Notes under the pieces: model-generated | Databases searched by the model: none | What the model was told of the DNA's origin: nothing | What the model saw: only the letters and a program-made list of their open reading frames with translations | In this document: piece after piece, positions 37,567 through 47,123 of the stretch | Numbering within the stretch: the stretch's first letter is position 1 | How the letters are laid out: each line of letters opens with the position of its first letter | NCBI GenBank assembly: GCA_947373155.1 | Contig: CANBWO010000002.1 | Location: forward strand, 1 to 64,000 | Direction of reading: 5' to 3' | DNA length: 64,000 nt | DNA from: Microbacteriaceae bacterium | GTDB taxonomy: Bacteria; Actinomycetota; Actinomycetes; Actinomycetales; Microbacteriaceae | Program-made: the position numbers and the translations under genes

Positions 37567-38946
37567 ATGGCTACACCTAATCGCCTAGATGCAGTTATCT
37601 CGCTTGCTAAGCGCCGCGGCTTTGTTTTTCAGGCCGGCGAAATCTACGGCGGTAGCCGAAGCGCCTGGGACTACGGACCCTTGGGCGTTGAGCTAAAAGA
37701 AAACATCAAGCGTCAGTGGTGGAGAACCATCGTTTCCAGCCGCGAGGATATTGTGGGGCTCGACTCATCGGTGATTCTGCCTCGAAAGGTATGGGAAGCC
37801 TCGGGTCACGTTGCCGAGTTCGTTGACCCGCTGATTGAGTGCACCAGCTGTCACAAGCGCTTCCGTCAAGACCACCTAGAAGAAGCCTTCGAGGAGAAGA
37901 AGGGTCGCGCACCAGCATCGATGGCCGACATCGCCTGCCCAAACTGTGGTGGCAAGGATATCTGGACCGAGCCAAAGAGCTTCAACGGACTGCTTCAGAC
38001 CTACCTGGGCCCGGTTGCTGCCGAAGAAGGACTCCACTACCTTCGCCCTGAAACCGCTCAAGGCATCTTTGTGAACTTCGCCAACGTACTTGGTGCCTCC
38101 AGAATGAAGCCTCCGTTTGGTATTGGCCAAATCGGAAAGTCGTTCAGAAACGAAATCACCCCGGGTAACTTCATTTTCAGAACTCGTGAGTTCGAGCAGA
38201 TGGAAATGGAGTTCTTTGTTGAGCCTGGAACCGACGAAGAGTGGCACGAGTACTGGATTGAACAGCGTTTCAACTGGTACACCAACTTGGGAATCAAGGC
38301 AGAGAACCTGCGTATTTTTGAGCACCCAAAGGAAAAACTCTCTCACTACTCCAAGCGAACCGTAGACATCGAATACCGTTTTGGATTCCAGGGCAGCGAG
38401 TTCGGCGAGCTAGAGGGAATCGCAAACCGCACCGACTTCGACCTACGCACTCACTCGCGCGAATCTGGCAGCGACCTGTCTTACTTTGATCAGGCCAAGG
38501 GCGAGCGCTGGTTCCCATACGTAATCGAGCCGGCCGCTGGTCTAACCAGATCACTGATGGCATTCCTAGTAGACGCTTACGCCGAGGATGAGGCTCCAAA
38601 CACTAAGGGTGGAGTGGATGTCCGCACCGTTCTTCGTTTGGACTACCGCTTGGCTCCCGTAAAGGCTGCGGTTCTTCCTCTATCGCGCAACGAAGACCTT
38701 TCGCCGATCGCTCGAAACCTAGCTCAGGAACTCCGAGGCTACTGGAATATCGACTTCGACGACTCGGGTGCCATCGGCCGCCGCTACCGTCGCCAAGACG
38801 AAATTGGTACCCCGTTCTGCATCACCGTTGACTTCGACACGCTTGACGACCAGGCGGTCACGGTTCGCGAACGCGACACCATGGCTCAGGAACGAGTATC
38901 GCTTACCAAGCTTCGCGAGTACCTCGGATCCAAACTTCTGGGCTAG
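37567..38946 (+). CDS. glyS: Glycyl-tRNA synthetase (homodimeric type)
   Basis: Class II synthetase of 459 residues, the single-chain alpha2 form. Motif 2 ([20 protein letters not shown], residues about 190-209), motif 3 (GLTRSLMAF) and a zinc-like CTSCHKRF...CPNCGG insertion (near residues 91-135) are visible; the start [20 protein letters not shown] is typical. An 84-nt gap separates it from uppS, with no glycine riboswitch or T-box seen; TTGGAG serves as RBS. dusB begins 2 nt after its stop. Confidence 0.96.
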   Translation: MATPNRLDAVISLAKRRGFVFQAGEIYGGSRSAWDYGPLGVELKENIKRQWWRTIVSSREDIVGLDSSVILPRKVWEASGHVAEFVDPLIECTSCHKRFRQDHLEEAFEEKKGRAPASMADIACPNCGGKDIWTEPKSFNGLLQTYLGPVAAEEGLHYLRPETAQGIFVNFANVLGASRMKPPFGIGQIGKSFRNEITPGNFIFRTREFEQMEMEFFVEPGTDEEWHEYWIEQRFNWYTNLGIKAENLRIFEHPKEKLSHYSKRTVDIEYRFGFQGSEFGELEGIANRTDFDLRTHSRESGSDLSYFDQAKGERWFPYVIEPAAGLTRSLMAFLVDAYAEDEAPNTKGGVDVRTVLRLDYRLAPVKAAVLPLSRNEDLSPIARNLAQELRGYWNIDFDDSGAIGRRYRRQDEIGTPFCITVDFDTLDDQAVTVRERDTMAQERVSLTKLREYLGSKLLG

Positions 38947-38948
38947 CA

Positions 38949-40154
38949 ATGACCCAGATGTCAATAGTTTCCGAAAACTCGCTACCCAGAGCGGCGCAGC
39001 CACTCAAGTTTGGCAAGTTGACTATTGGCACTCCTGTTGTATTAGCTCCCATGGCTGGCATCACCAATACCGCCTTTAGGCGGCTTTGCCGTGAGTTCGG
39101 GGGCGGCTTGTATGTTTCAGAGATGATCACAAGTCGCGCACTGGTTGAGCGCACCGACGAATCGATGCGCCTGATCGGACACCACCCGAGCGAGCAGATT
39201 CGCTCGATTCAGCTCTATGGAGTAGACCCGAAAACCATCGGTGAAGCGGTGAGAATGTTGGTTGCCGAGGACCGAGCCGACCACATCGACCTGAACTTCG
39301 GATGCCCGGTGCCTAAGGTGACTCGCAAGGGTGGCGGAGCGGCTCTTCCGTGGAAACAGGATCTGTTCGCCTCAATTGTGCAAAGTGCAGTGAGAGCGGC
39401 TGGCGATGTACCGCTAACCATAAAGATGCGCAAAGGCATCGACGCCGATCACCTCACCTATTTAGATGCCGCCAAAGCTGCCAGGGATGCGGGAGTTTCG
39501 GCCATCGCGCTACACGCAAGAACTGCCAGTGATTACTACTCCGGTCAGGCAGACTGGAGCGCTATCGCCACTTTGCGAGAAGCGATTCAAGATGTTCCGG
39601 TTTTGGGAAATGGCGACATCTGGAGCGCGGCCGATGCCATAAACATGGTTAGGCAAACGGGCATCGATGGGGTTGTAGTTGGTCGCGGCTGCCTGGGCAG
39701 ACCTTGGTTGTTTGCCGACCTACAGGCTGCCTTCGATGAGTTCCAGCGGGACCCAAACTCAAATGCGGCTATCAACCCGGTGCAACCAACCCTGGGTCAG
39801 GTTGCGCAGGCATTCAAGAAGCACGCGGAGCTACTGTCCGAGTTCTTCGAGGAAGAAGCCCGAGCCTGTCGCGATATTCGCAAACACGTGGCCTGGTATT
39901 TCAAGGGCTATCCGGTTGGAGGCGAATTCCGTGCGGCCTTGGCGCAGGTGCAAAATCTTGATCACATGGATCAAATTTTGGCAACCCTGGACTGGTCGGT
40001 TCCATACCCTGGAGACGAAGCCGAAGGCCCACGCGGCCGATTGGGTGGCGCAAAGCAAACCGCACTCCCAGAACATTGGCTGGATTCCCGCTCGCTCGAC
40101 TCGGAGCAACGTGCCACATTGCTAGACGCCGAACTAAGCGTTTCGGGGGGCTAA
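38949..40154 (+). CDS. dusB: tRNA-dihydrouridine synthase
   Basis: Flavoenzyme that reduces uridine in the tRNA D-loop. The 401-residue product has the FMN barrel start LAPMAGITNTAFRRLC, the catalytic Cys in LNFGCPVPKVTRKGGGAAL, TIKMRKG, LHARTASDYYSG and NGDIWSA. Near the end (about 285-330) lies the C-terminal helical region typical of Dus proteins. It is slightly long because of a C-terminal tail. ATG starts 2 nt after glyS; dgt begins 2 nt after its stop. Confidence 0.92.
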   Translation: MTQMSIVSENSLPRAAQPLKFGKLTIGTPVVLAPMAGITNTAFRRLCREFGGGLYVSEMITSRALVERTDESMRLIGHHPSEQIRSIQLYGVDPKTIGEAVRMLVAEDRADHIDLNFGCPVPKVTRKGGGAALPWKQDLFASIVQSAVRAAGDVPLTIKMRKGIDADHLTYLDAAKAARDAGVSAIALHARTASDYYSGQADWSAIATLREAIQDVPVLGNGDIWSAADAINMVRQTGIDGVVVGRGCLGRPWLFADLQAAFDEFQRDPNSNAAINPVQPTLGQVAQAFKKHAELLSEFFEEEARACRDIRKHVAWYFKGYPVGGEFRAALAQVQNLDHMDQILATLDWSVPYPGDEAEGPRGRLGGAKQTALPEHWLDSRSLDSEQRATLLDAELSVSGG

Positions 40155-40156
40155 TT

Positions 40157-41428
40157 GTGACCGAACACGGTTATACCGATTTTGACCGAGAGCGTTTTCT
40201 GCCCGAGGAGCGCAGGGCTGGAACATTGCGTGGCGAGTTCACTCGCGACCGGGCCAGGGTTTTGCATTCTTCGGCTCTGAGGCGCCTTGGGGCTAAGACT
40301 CAGGTACTTTCACCTAGTACGGGTGACTTCGCTCGCACTCGTTTGACTCACTCCCTCGAAGTGGCTCAAATCGGGCGTGAAATGGCAAGCGATCTCGGCC
40401 TCGATCCAGATGTGGTTGATCTGGCTTGCCTCGCGCACGACCTTGGCCACCCGCCTTTTGGCCACAATGGTGAGCGTGCTTTGAACGATTGGGCCAACGA
40501 AATCGGTGGCTTCGAAGGCAACGCCCAAACCCTGCGGTTGCTCACCCGAATTGAGCCCAAAGTTTTTGGTGCCGATGGCAGGCCTTTTGGGCTGAACCTA
40601 ACCCGCGCCTCGCTAGATGCCACCTGCAAGTACCCTTGGGCGCGTGTGGAACCTGCCGACTTCGACCAGCTTCCAAGGGCCAAGTTTGGCTATTACCTAG
40701 ATGACAAGCCTGTTTTCGACTGGATGCGCAAAGGTGCGGACGAAGGCAAATCCGTTGAGGCAATGGTGATGGACTTCGCCGATGATGTCGCCTATTCGGT
40801 ACATGATTTCGAGGACGCCATTGTGAGCGGCTTTGTGGACTTAGCCGTGTTAGCCGACCCGGCTGCAGAAGCGAACCTGCTGCAACAGGCCAGTGACTGG
40901 AGTAACGGCGCCTTCGCCCTGGATACCCTCATCGAGGCTCTGCGCCGGCTGCGATTGAACTCGTATTGGCCCACCACTTATAACGATTCACCCACAGACC
41001 TTGGGCGCCTCAAAAACCTAACCAGTTCGCTGATCGGCGGATTCGTTCAGCGGACCACCAAGAACAGTTTCGCCTGGGCGCAAGAGGGAGAGATTTCTCG
41101 TTATGGGTCCAACCTGGTGGTTCCAAGCGATGTCGAAGAGGAAATCGCCGTGCTGAAGGGGCTTGTGGCAGCCTTTCTGATGGCACACGAGAGTCGCCGT
41201 ACCTATTACGAGTGGCAACGAGCAATTTTGACCGAACTCAGCGATGCGCTACTTGCCTCCAACGGCAAACACTTGGATTCCTATGGCACCGATGCCTGGG
41301 CAAAAGCACTAAATTCTGAGCAGCAACATCGGGTAGTGGTGGATACGGTGGCCTGCCTAACCGACCAGCGGGCAATAACTTTGCATCACCAGCTGGTAAC
41401 CAACGCCGGCAAGACCAACCTGTCTTAG
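40157..41428 (+). CDS. dgt: Deoxyguanosinetriphosphate triphosphohydrolase-like protein
   Basis: HD-domain dNTPase (423 residues) that hydrolyses dGTP or other dNTPs to nucleoside and triphosphate, limiting the dNTP pool. Motifs: RTRLTHSLEVAQIGR, then CLAHDLGHPPFGHNGE (the HD metal site, near residue 95) and DFADDVAYSVHDFED with the second Asp. GTG 40157 is the start; the open frame extends upstream but into dusB. The order dusB-dgt-dnaG is conserved in actinobacteria. Confidence 0.93.
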   Translation: MTEHGYTDFDRERFLPEERRAGTLRGEFTRDRARVLHSSALRRLGAKTQVLSPSTGDFARTRLTHSLEVAQIGREMASDLGLDPDVVDLACLAHDLGHPPFGHNGERALNDWANEIGGFEGNAQTLRLLTRIEPKVFGADGRPFGLNLTRASLDATCKYPWARVEPADFDQLPRAKFGYYLDDKPVFDWMRKGADEGKSVEAMVMDFADDVAYSVHDFEDAIVSGFVDLAVLADPAAEANLLQQASDWSNGAFALDTLIEALRRLRLNSYWPTTYNDSPTDLGRLKNLTSSLIGGFVQRTTKNSFAWAQEGEISRYGSNLVVPSDVEEEIAVLKGLVAAFLMAHESRRTYYEWQRAILTELSDALLASNGKHLDSYGTDAWAKALNSEQQHRVVVDTVACLTDQRAITLHHQLVTNAGKTNLS

Positions 41429-41449
41429 CTTCACCGTAGGATTGACGTT

Positions 41450-43321
41450 ATGGCAGGCAAGATTCGGGCGAGCGACATAGAAGAGGTCAAAGCTCGAATC
41501 AATATCGCCGATGTAATCGGTGATTACGTGCAGCTCAGAACCGCATCGGTTGGTTCACTAAAGGGCCTTTGCCCCTTCCACGATGAAAAGTCGCCATCCT
41601 TTAACGTGCGTCCTTCTCAGGGCTTTTACCACTGTTTCGGTTGCGGCGAGGGCGGCGATGTCTATAAGTTCGTCCAGCAACTTGATGGCCTTAACTTCAC
41701 CGAGGCGGTGGAGAAACTTGCCGGTCGCATTGGCTTCACCCTCACTTACGAAGCCGGCAGTTCGACCGACACCGGCACCGGTGTACGCAATCGCATCCTG
41801 GAGGCAAACTCCCTTGCCGCAGCGTTCTATGAAGAGCAACTGCTCACCAACGCTGGGGCTACAGCTCGCGATTTTCTTTTGGGTCGCGGTTTCGACCAAG
41901 CAGCCGTCAATCATTTCGGAATCGGGTTCAGCCCAAAAGGTTGGAGTGGTTTGACCGATTACCTCAAATCCAAGGGTTTCAGCATCGATGAATTGGTGTT
42001 GGCGGGCCTTGCTGCTCAGAGCGAAAAGGGCGGTTACGACAAGTTTCGTGGCCGCGTTATGTGGCCGATCAAGGATGTTTCGGGCTCGGTAATTGGCTTT
42101 GGCGCCAGAAAACTTTTCGAGGATGACAACGGGCCAAAATATCTCAACACCTCGGACACCCCCGTTTATCACAAGTCTCAAGTGCTCTATGGAATCGACC
42201 TGGCGCGCAAAGACATTACCAAGCAGCAAACCGTTGTAGTGGTTGAGGGTTACACCGACGTAATGGCCTGCCACTTGGCGGGGGTCACAACGGCCGTTGC
42301 TACCTGTGGCACAGCATTCGGAGATGAGCACATTCGGATTCTGAACCGCATGTTGGTGGGAAGCGCTACTCCGGCACAGGTAATCTTCACTTTCGATCCA
42401 GACGCCGCCGGGCAAAAAGCTGCCATGCGGGCGTTCGAAGACAGCCACAAGTTCGCTGCGCAAACCTTTGTGGCAATCGGTCCGAACGGGCTAGACCCTA
42501 GTGACCTGAGGCAGTCGCAGGGTGATGAAGCCGTTCGTCTAATGGTTCAGAACAAACGCCCGCTTTTCGAGTTTGCCATCAGGCAAAAACTTGCTCTTTT
42601 TGATTTGAACTCGCTCGAAGGCCGGGTTGGAGCTGCAAGAGCGGCTGCGCCCGTCGTCGCTGGAATTAAAGATGAAGCCCTGAGGCCGGCATACATTAGA
42701 GAACTTGCCGGATGGGTATCTCTGCCACCGGATGAAGTTTCACGAATCATCGCTGAGGCTCAAAAGGTTAAGCGAACCAATGATGTGGCAAAACTTAGAA
42801 CAGACCTTCCAGAAACCGCGTCGGAGCTACCACCGGTAGCCCCCGATGAGGGTTTTGCACCTGTGAATCTTGCCGACCCAATCAACCTCGCGGAACGTCA
42901 AACCCTAGAGGTTTTGGTGCAGTGCCCGCAGAGTTTCAACCAGGGACAACTCCAGCGAATCGCAGCCGCGGGCATGTCGGCTCCAGCTCATAATGCTTTA
43001 TTGCAGGCCGTTGTGAGGGCGCTAAGTGCCGATTCTCAAACTTGGCTTGGGCGGATCGAAAGCGTGATTCCGGCCAACTTAGAGTCGGTTTTGCGAGCCG
43101 TGGCTGCCAAGCCAATGCCGGTGAGCACTCCGGCGCAACTGGAAGCCTATTCATCAGGCGTTATATCAAAAGCTTTGGAGCGAACCCTGAACCGTGAGAA
43201 GGCAGAGGCTTTGGCGGAACTGCGCAGGGGAGACGCCCTTGCAGACCCAACGCACTATCGGGCTTTGCAACAAAAGTTAGTCGCCCTCGAATCCGAGCGC
43301 CGCACCTTGTTAGGGGAGTAG
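41450..43321 (+). CDS. dnaG: DNA primase
   Basis: DnaG makes the RNA primers for replication. The 623-residue product has the CHC2 zinc-binding domain (C41, H44, C62, C65), the RNA-polymerase domain with the TOPRIM motif VVVEGYTDVMA and FDPDAAGQKA, and a C-terminal helicase-interacting helical part. It starts with ATG 21 nt after dgt; a TAGGAT box lies 7 nt before the ATG and no RBS is visible, so it may be leaderless. The usual neighbour rpoD is not next. Confidence 0.96.
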   Translation: MAGKIRASDIEEVKARINIADVIGDYVQLRTASVGSLKGLCPFHDEKSPSFNVRPSQGFYHCFGCGEGGDVYKFVQQLDGLNFTEAVEKLAGRIGFTLTYEAGSSTDTGTGVRNRILEANSLAAAFYEEQLLTNAGATARDFLLGRGFDQAAVNHFGIGFSPKGWSGLTDYLKSKGFSIDELVLAGLAAQSEKGGYDKFRGRVMWPIKDVSGSVIGFGARKLFEDDNGPKYLNTSDTPVYHKSQVLYGIDLARKDITKQQTVVVVEGYTDVMACHLAGVTTAVATCGTAFGDEHIRILNRMLVGSATPAQVIFTFDPDAAGQKAAMRAFEDSHKFAAQTFVAIGPNGLDPSDLRQSQGDEAVRLMVQNKRPLFEFAIRQKLALFDLNSLEGRVGAARAAAPVVAGIKDEALRPAYIRELAGWVSLPPDEVSRIIAEAQKVKRTNDVAKLRTDLPETASELPPVAPDEGFAPVNLADPINLAERQTLEVLVQCPQSFNQGQLQRIAAAGMSAPAHNALLQAVVRALSADSQTWLGRIESVIPANLESVLRAVAAKPMPVSTPAQLEAYSSGVISKALERTLNREKAEALAELRRGDALADPTHYRALQQKLVALESERRTLLGE

Positions 43322-43323
43322 AA

Positions 43324-44244
43324 GTGCCCACAGACCGCCTAAAAATAGCGATCGAACCAAAATCATTTGCGGCTTATGAGCAAGCCGTCAAAGACTCCGG
43401 TGGCGTGCCTTGCCGGCTCAGCAGCGATGTAGCCGCTCTAGTTTGGACAGACTACTCCCAGCCTCAAGCTCTAGAGCAGATGCTGCGCGATAACCCTCAA
43501 CTCGAATGGGTTCAATTGCCGTTTGCCGGTGTGGACACTTTCAATCAGGTCTTGAACCAGCCGGTTCGATTCACCTCTGCCAAGGGTTCATATAGCGAGC
43601 CAGTAGCAGAACACGCGCTGATGCTGTGTCTGGCTCTTGGACGGGATATCCCGACGCGTTTGACGGAGAAAACCTGGGGCAAGAAATTTGCCAAGTCGCT
43701 CTATGACTCTGAGGTTTTGATCGTGGGTGCAGGCGGAATCACCGCCGAACTAATCAACCTGCTCAAACCGTTTCGTGCCAACATCACAGTAGTTAGAAAC
43801 CTGCCCGAACCCTTGGCTGGTGCAAATGTCACGGTGGAACTAGATGCATTGCCTGCCCAACTCGCTAAGGCGGACTTTGTTATTTTGGCCTGCGCTCTCA
43901 CAGAAAAGACCAGGTACCTGTTCGATTTGGCCATGTTGCAGAGCATGAAATCAGACGCCTACCTGGTTAATATCGCCAGAGGTCCCGTTATTGTCACAGC
44001 AGATCTCCATACAGCACTGGAATCCAAGGTGATTGCAGGAGCAGGCATCGATGTAACCGATCCCGAACCTCTTCCAGATGGCCATCCGTTGTGGAATGCC
44101 CCAAACCTAATAATTACTCCGCACACAGCAGACACCAATGAGATGGTGATTCGGATGTTTTCGGAACGACTCAGGTTAAACACCCTTGCCTATCTAAACC
44201 GAGGTGAATGGATCGGAGTGGTTAACCCAGATTTGGGCTACTAG
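43324..44244 (+). CDS. D-isomer specific 2-hydroxyacid dehydrogenase
   Basis: NAD(P)-dependent dehydrogenase of 306 residues, short for the family. The Rossmann motif appears as VLIVGAGGITAELI (residues about 132-145), and the catalytic triad as Arg in VNIARGPVI, Glu in VTDPEPLPDGHPLW and His in IITPHTADT. The N-terminal substrate domain is reduced. It could act on glyoxylate/hydroxypyruvate or another 2-ketoacid; the substrate is undetermined. GTG start lies 2 nt after dnaG, so it is read from the dnaG transcript. tRNA-Asn with its own promoter follows. Confidence 0.88.
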   Translation: MPTDRLKIAIEPKSFAAYEQAVKDSGGVPCRLSSDVAALVWTDYSQPQALEQMLRDNPQLEWVQLPFAGVDTFNQVLNQPVRFTSAKGSYSEPVAEHALMLCLALGRDIPTRLTEKTWGKKFAKSLYDSEVLIVGAGGITAELINLLKPFRANITVVRNLPEPLAGANVTVELDALPAQLAKADFVILACALTEKTRYLFDLAMLQSMKSDAYLVNIARGPVIVTADLHTALESKVIAGAGIDVTDPEPLPDGHPLWNAPNLIITPHTADTNEMVIRMFSERLRLNTLAYLNRGEWIGVVNPDLGY

Positions 44245-44273
44245 CCACCTCGACACCCACTCCGTTGGGGGAT

Positions 44274-44302
44274 TTGGGAATCTGACTTAAATTTGCTACT
44301 CT
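44274..44302 (+). promoter_or_regulatory. Promoter of tRNA-Asn
   Basis: TTGGGA (44274-44279), a 17-nt spacer and TACTCT (44297-44302) give a sigma-70-type promoter with a start about 16 nt before the mature tRNA. Confidence 0.65.
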
Positions 44303-44324
44303 TTTCTGGTGCCTGAGGCACAAT

Positions 44325-44400
44325 TCCTCGATAGCTCAATTGGCAGAGCATTCGGCTGTTAACCGGAGGGTTCTTGGTTCGAGTCCAAGTCGGGGAGCCA
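44325..44400 (+). tRNA. tRNA-Asn (GTT anticodon), CCA encoded
   Basis: Cloverleaf: acceptor TCCTCGA/TCGGGGA (one T-G wobble), D arm GCTC..GAGC, anticodon stem TTCGG/CCGGA with loop CTGTTAA (anticodon GTT), T arm CTTGG-TTCGAGT-CCAAG, then G and encoded CCA. Confidence 0.96.
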
Positions 44401-44432
44401 TATCAGCTTTGCTGTAGCTCTTAGGAGGCCAC

Positions 44433-45692
44433 TTGATTCAGTGGGTCCTTGGCAGAAAATGGCTTCCAGAGATCATTTTTGGTCTTATTTCGTTGGCTTT
44501 TGTATTTTCAGACATAGCCATTCAAGGCAATGAAATTGCGGTTGCGGCCACTCTTCTGGCCGTTTCCGTCATAGTTTTCAGGCGTTTCACATACGTACAA
44601 CCACTTCTTATCCTCGCGGGCTCAGTCATCGAGGTCATGTCTGGTTTTCAGCCTTTGGTTTCCGGCATGGTTGCCCCAATTGCCCTTTTTCTCACCGCTG
44701 CTTTCGGGCGCCGAAGACTAGGCGTCTATTCCCTAATTGCTTCTGGCTTATCTGGAATATTCATTTCTTGGAACACCGCGCTAAATAGTTCGCTGGTCAA
44801 AGACATCTATGGCTTGCACGTTTTTGATGACTCCGGCCGCTGGGCAGCCTTTATTTTCGCCGCGGTAACCGTTCTAGGTGTCAACGGGTTTGCTTGGCTG
44901 GCAGGTGCCTACTGGGTTGAGCGATTCAAGCAGAAGTCGGCCTCTCTAGAGAGAGACGAAGTCAAGGCTGCAAACCTCAGAACACGTCTTGATATGGCAG
45001 AACAAAATCAGCGATTCAGTATTGCCCGCGACCTAAATGAGTTGGTTTTGCAGCGAGTTTCTGGGATTTTGGCGCTGACCGACGGAGCCCGATATGCCGC
45101 CAAGGTTGATTCCGAGGTAGCACCAAGGACCCTGGATCGTCTTGCTATCTTGCAGCGCGAGGTGCACAACGAAATGCGCCGACTGTTTGACATGCTGAAC
45201 ATGTCGGTACAGGTTGCTACTGCGCCTCCAACTATTCGCGACCTCGACTTCCTTGCCGCACAGTTTCGCGATCTGGGATACCCAACTGCTCTGGTGCACC
45301 GTGGACCAAGGGTCCAGGTCTCCGCTGGCGCTGGTCTGAACATCTATCGAATCGTGTTTGAGGCGCTTCAGAACATCAAGGATCACGCACCTATCGGGTC
45401 TTCCATCGATGTCGATTTCAACTGGTCAAACTCAGGCCTTCAGGTTTTGGTCAAGGACAATGGTGTTGAGACAGCGAGTAAATCTGGATTAGGCCTAGTT
45501 GATTCGGGCTATGAGATTCAAGATGACATCGATGCGCTTACTCAAGAAGTCACAGGTGCTGGCATTACCGGTATGCGAGAGCGCGCTCAGCTCTTTGGTG
45601 GCAACGTCGAAGCCAAGTCGGTACCCGGTATCGGTTTCACCATCAATGCAATTTTCCCAAACCTCGATGACCTGACGGCTGGACAGGAATAG
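44433..45692 (+). CDS. Membrane sensor histidine-kinase-like protein lacking the phosphoacceptor His
   Basis: This 419-residue protein has about five hydrophobic spans (residues 12-160), a short coiled coil (about 165-195), and NarL/DesK-type kinase regions. The dimerisation box reads RFSIARDLNELVLQR (194-208); where the family has IARELHD with the phosphorylated His, this protein has Asn202 (codon AAT, 45036-45038). The ATPase domain keeps the N box (EALQN with Asn314), DNG at 342-344 and GMRERA (380-385). So ATP binding looks intact but autophosphorylation on the usual His is impossible. TTG start with AGGAGG upstream. The gap to the receiver gene is 1 nt. It may be a pseudokinase sensor controlling its partner by binding. 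Confidence 0.85.
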   Translation: MIQWVLGRKWLPEIIFGLISLAFVFSDIAIQGNEIAVAATLLAVSVIVFRRFTYVQPLLILAGSVIEVMSGFQPLVSGMVAPIALFLTAAFGRRRLGVYSLIASGLSGIFISWNTALNSSLVKDIYGLHVFDDSGRWAAFIFAAVTVLGVNGFAWLAGAYWVERFKQKSASLERDEVKAANLRTRLDMAEQNQRFSIARDLNELVLQRVSGILALTDGARYAAKVDSEVAPRTLDRLAILQREVHNEMRRLFDMLNMSVQVATAPPTIRDLDFLAAQFRDLGYPTALVHRGPRVQVSAGAGLNIYRIVFEALQNIKDHAPIGSSIDVDFNWSNSGLQVLVKDNGVETASKSGLGLVDSGYEIQDDIDALTQEVTGAGITGMRERAQLFGGNVEAKSVPGIGFTINAIFPNLDDLTAGQE

Positions 45693-45693
45693 C

Positions 45694-46374
45694 GTGTCCG
45701 CGACTGTTCGTGTTGGCCTGATTTTTGGGACCAAGTTGCTCCTCGAGGCACGCAAGCTCCTACTAGAGACACAACCGGATTTCGACATCGTTTACCAGCA
45801 GACCGAGGGCTCGTTAGCAGCCGAAGAACTCCTGAACATCGATGTAGACGTGGTTTTGGTTGACAACCGGCTTACACCCTTGTCTGGAAGCGACTTTGTA
45901 AGACGTTTTTTGCGCAGAAACCAAGGGACAGAGAATCGCCTTCCAGCTTTCATTTTGACCGGACCATTCAACTCCGGCGCAATGGAACTTGAATCAATCA
46001 GATGTGGTGCATCGGATTTCGTTACCGAAGAGGACTCTGCCGACGAGCTCATTCGAGTGATTCGAGACTCAAGGGACCTTGAAAGAACTACTGATTTTGG
46101 AGCGCTTTCGGATTTCTTTACCCAGAACGGCGTTGAGGCCGGATCGAATAAGCGATGGCTGCTCAGGTTGACCGACCTATCGGATCAAGAATCCAATGTG
46201 ATCGATAGCCTTGCTGGGCTTGCAAATACCTCCGAATTGCTGGCGCGCACCGGTTTGACTCAGACTCAGATACGTTGGAATTTGAACTCAATTCAAGAGA
46301 AATTGGGGCTATCTACTCGCTCTCAGTTGGCCCTGGCGTTTCATGAAGCGGCCCTGCTACAGGAAGGACAGTAG
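45694..46374 (+). CDS. Atypical NarL-type response regulator (pseudo-receiver plus LuxR-type HTH)
   Basis: The 226-residue protein has an N-terminal receiver-like domain (1-125) and a C-terminal LuxR/NarL HTH (about 160-220; LSDQESNVIDSLAG, then IRWNLNSIQEKLGLSTRSQ). The phosphoacceptor position Asp57 (VVLVDNRL) and Thr89 are kept, but the acidic metal-binding pair is replaced by Phe11-Gly12 and the conserved Lys by Glu112. Phosphorylation in the ordinary way is therefore unlikely. GTG start 1 nt after the degenerate kinase; azlC starts 2 nt after its stop. The likely role is DNA binding under control of the sensor, perhaps at the azlCD locus itself. Confidence 0.85.
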   Translation: MSATVRVGLIFGTKLLLEARKLLLETQPDFDIVYQQTEGSLAAEELLNIDVDVVLVDNRLTPLSGSDFVRRFLRRNQGTENRLPAFILTGPFNSGAMELESIRCGASDFVTEEDSADELIRVIRDSRDLERTTDFGALSDFFTQNGVEAGSNKRWLLRLTDLSDQESNVIDSLAGLANTSELLARTGLTQTQIRWNLNSIQEKLGLSTRSQLALAFHEAALLQEGQ

Positions 46375-46376
46375 CG

Positions 46377-47123
46377 TTGGTGAACAAGGCAGCACTGCCA
46401 ACTTGGTTGCAGGGTAACTCTGGGCAAACCGTTTCAATGTCGCTCGGTGTTGGCTTTGCCACGGGGCTTTACGGTTTATCTTTTGGCGCCTTGGCAACCG
46501 CTTCGGGTTTGTCTATCTGGCAAGCGCAGGTGCTCAGCCTGTTAATGTTTAGCGGCGGTTCGCAATTCGCCATCATCGGTGTTTTAGGCGCCAGTGGTGC
46601 GGCGGGAATGCTGCCAGCTATTTTGTCGGCTTGGTTGTTGGGTATCCGAAACGGTTTCTACGCCCTGCGACTCAGCGGAGTTCTCCAATTGGTAGGAGCA
46701 ACCAAATTGCTTGCGGCCCAATTCACCATCGATGAGTCGAATGCTGTCAGCTTGGCTCAAGACCAGCCACGTTATCAAAAACTTGGATTTTGGCTAACGG
46801 GTGCTGCGGTATTTGTTTTTTGGAATGGGTTCACTTTTGTTGGCGCAATCTTAGGCGGGTCAGTATCAAGCCCCGGTGTTTGGGGCCTAGACGCTGCTGC
46901 CGGAGCCGCGTTTCTGGGCCTACTTTGGCCGCGTCTGACTCACCTGCAACCACTTGCCATTGGCGTCACTGCTGCTGTGTTGGCGGCTGTGTTCATTGGG
47001 CCGTTACCCTCAGGCATTCCCGTCATTGTTGCCGCACCATTAGCGGTCCTGTTGGTTTGGGTCTTCGAGAGACTCAACCGACGCAAGAGCAGCCCAGCAA
47101 CAGGGGCAGGTGACTCGAAGTGA
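46377..47123 (+). CDS. azlC: AzlC-family branched-chain amino acid exporter, large subunit
   Basis: AzlC is the large membrane subunit of a two-part exporter for branched-chain amino acids and analogues. The 248-residue protein has about seven hydrophobic spans and family segments GVGFATGLYGLSFGALA, FSGGSQFAIIGVLG and LLGIRNGFYAL. The TTG start (46377) is directly followed by an in-frame GTG (46380), and AGGAAGG is a good RBS. It overlaps azlD by 4 nt and lies 2 nt after the atypical regulator, so all four genes are probably one operon. Confidence 0.9.
   Translation: MVNKAALPTWLQGNSGQTVSMSLGVGFATGLYGLSFGALATASGLSIWQAQVLSLLMFSGGSQFAIIGVLGASGAAGMLPAILSAWLLGIRNGFYALRLSGVLQLVGATKLLAAQFTIDESNAVSLAQDQPRYQKLGFWLTGAAVFVFWNGFTFVGAILGGSVSSPGVWGLDAAAGAAFLGLLWPRLTHLQPLAIGVTAAVLAAVFIGPLPSGIPVIVAAPLAVLLVWVFERLNRRKSSPATGAGDSK

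Noticed and set aside
41558-42463. A 301-codon minus-strand open frame opposite dnaG
   Set aside because: It lies wholly antisense to the well-supported primase gene, lacks an RBS and shows no recognisable domain; its openness follows from the codon use of dnaG.
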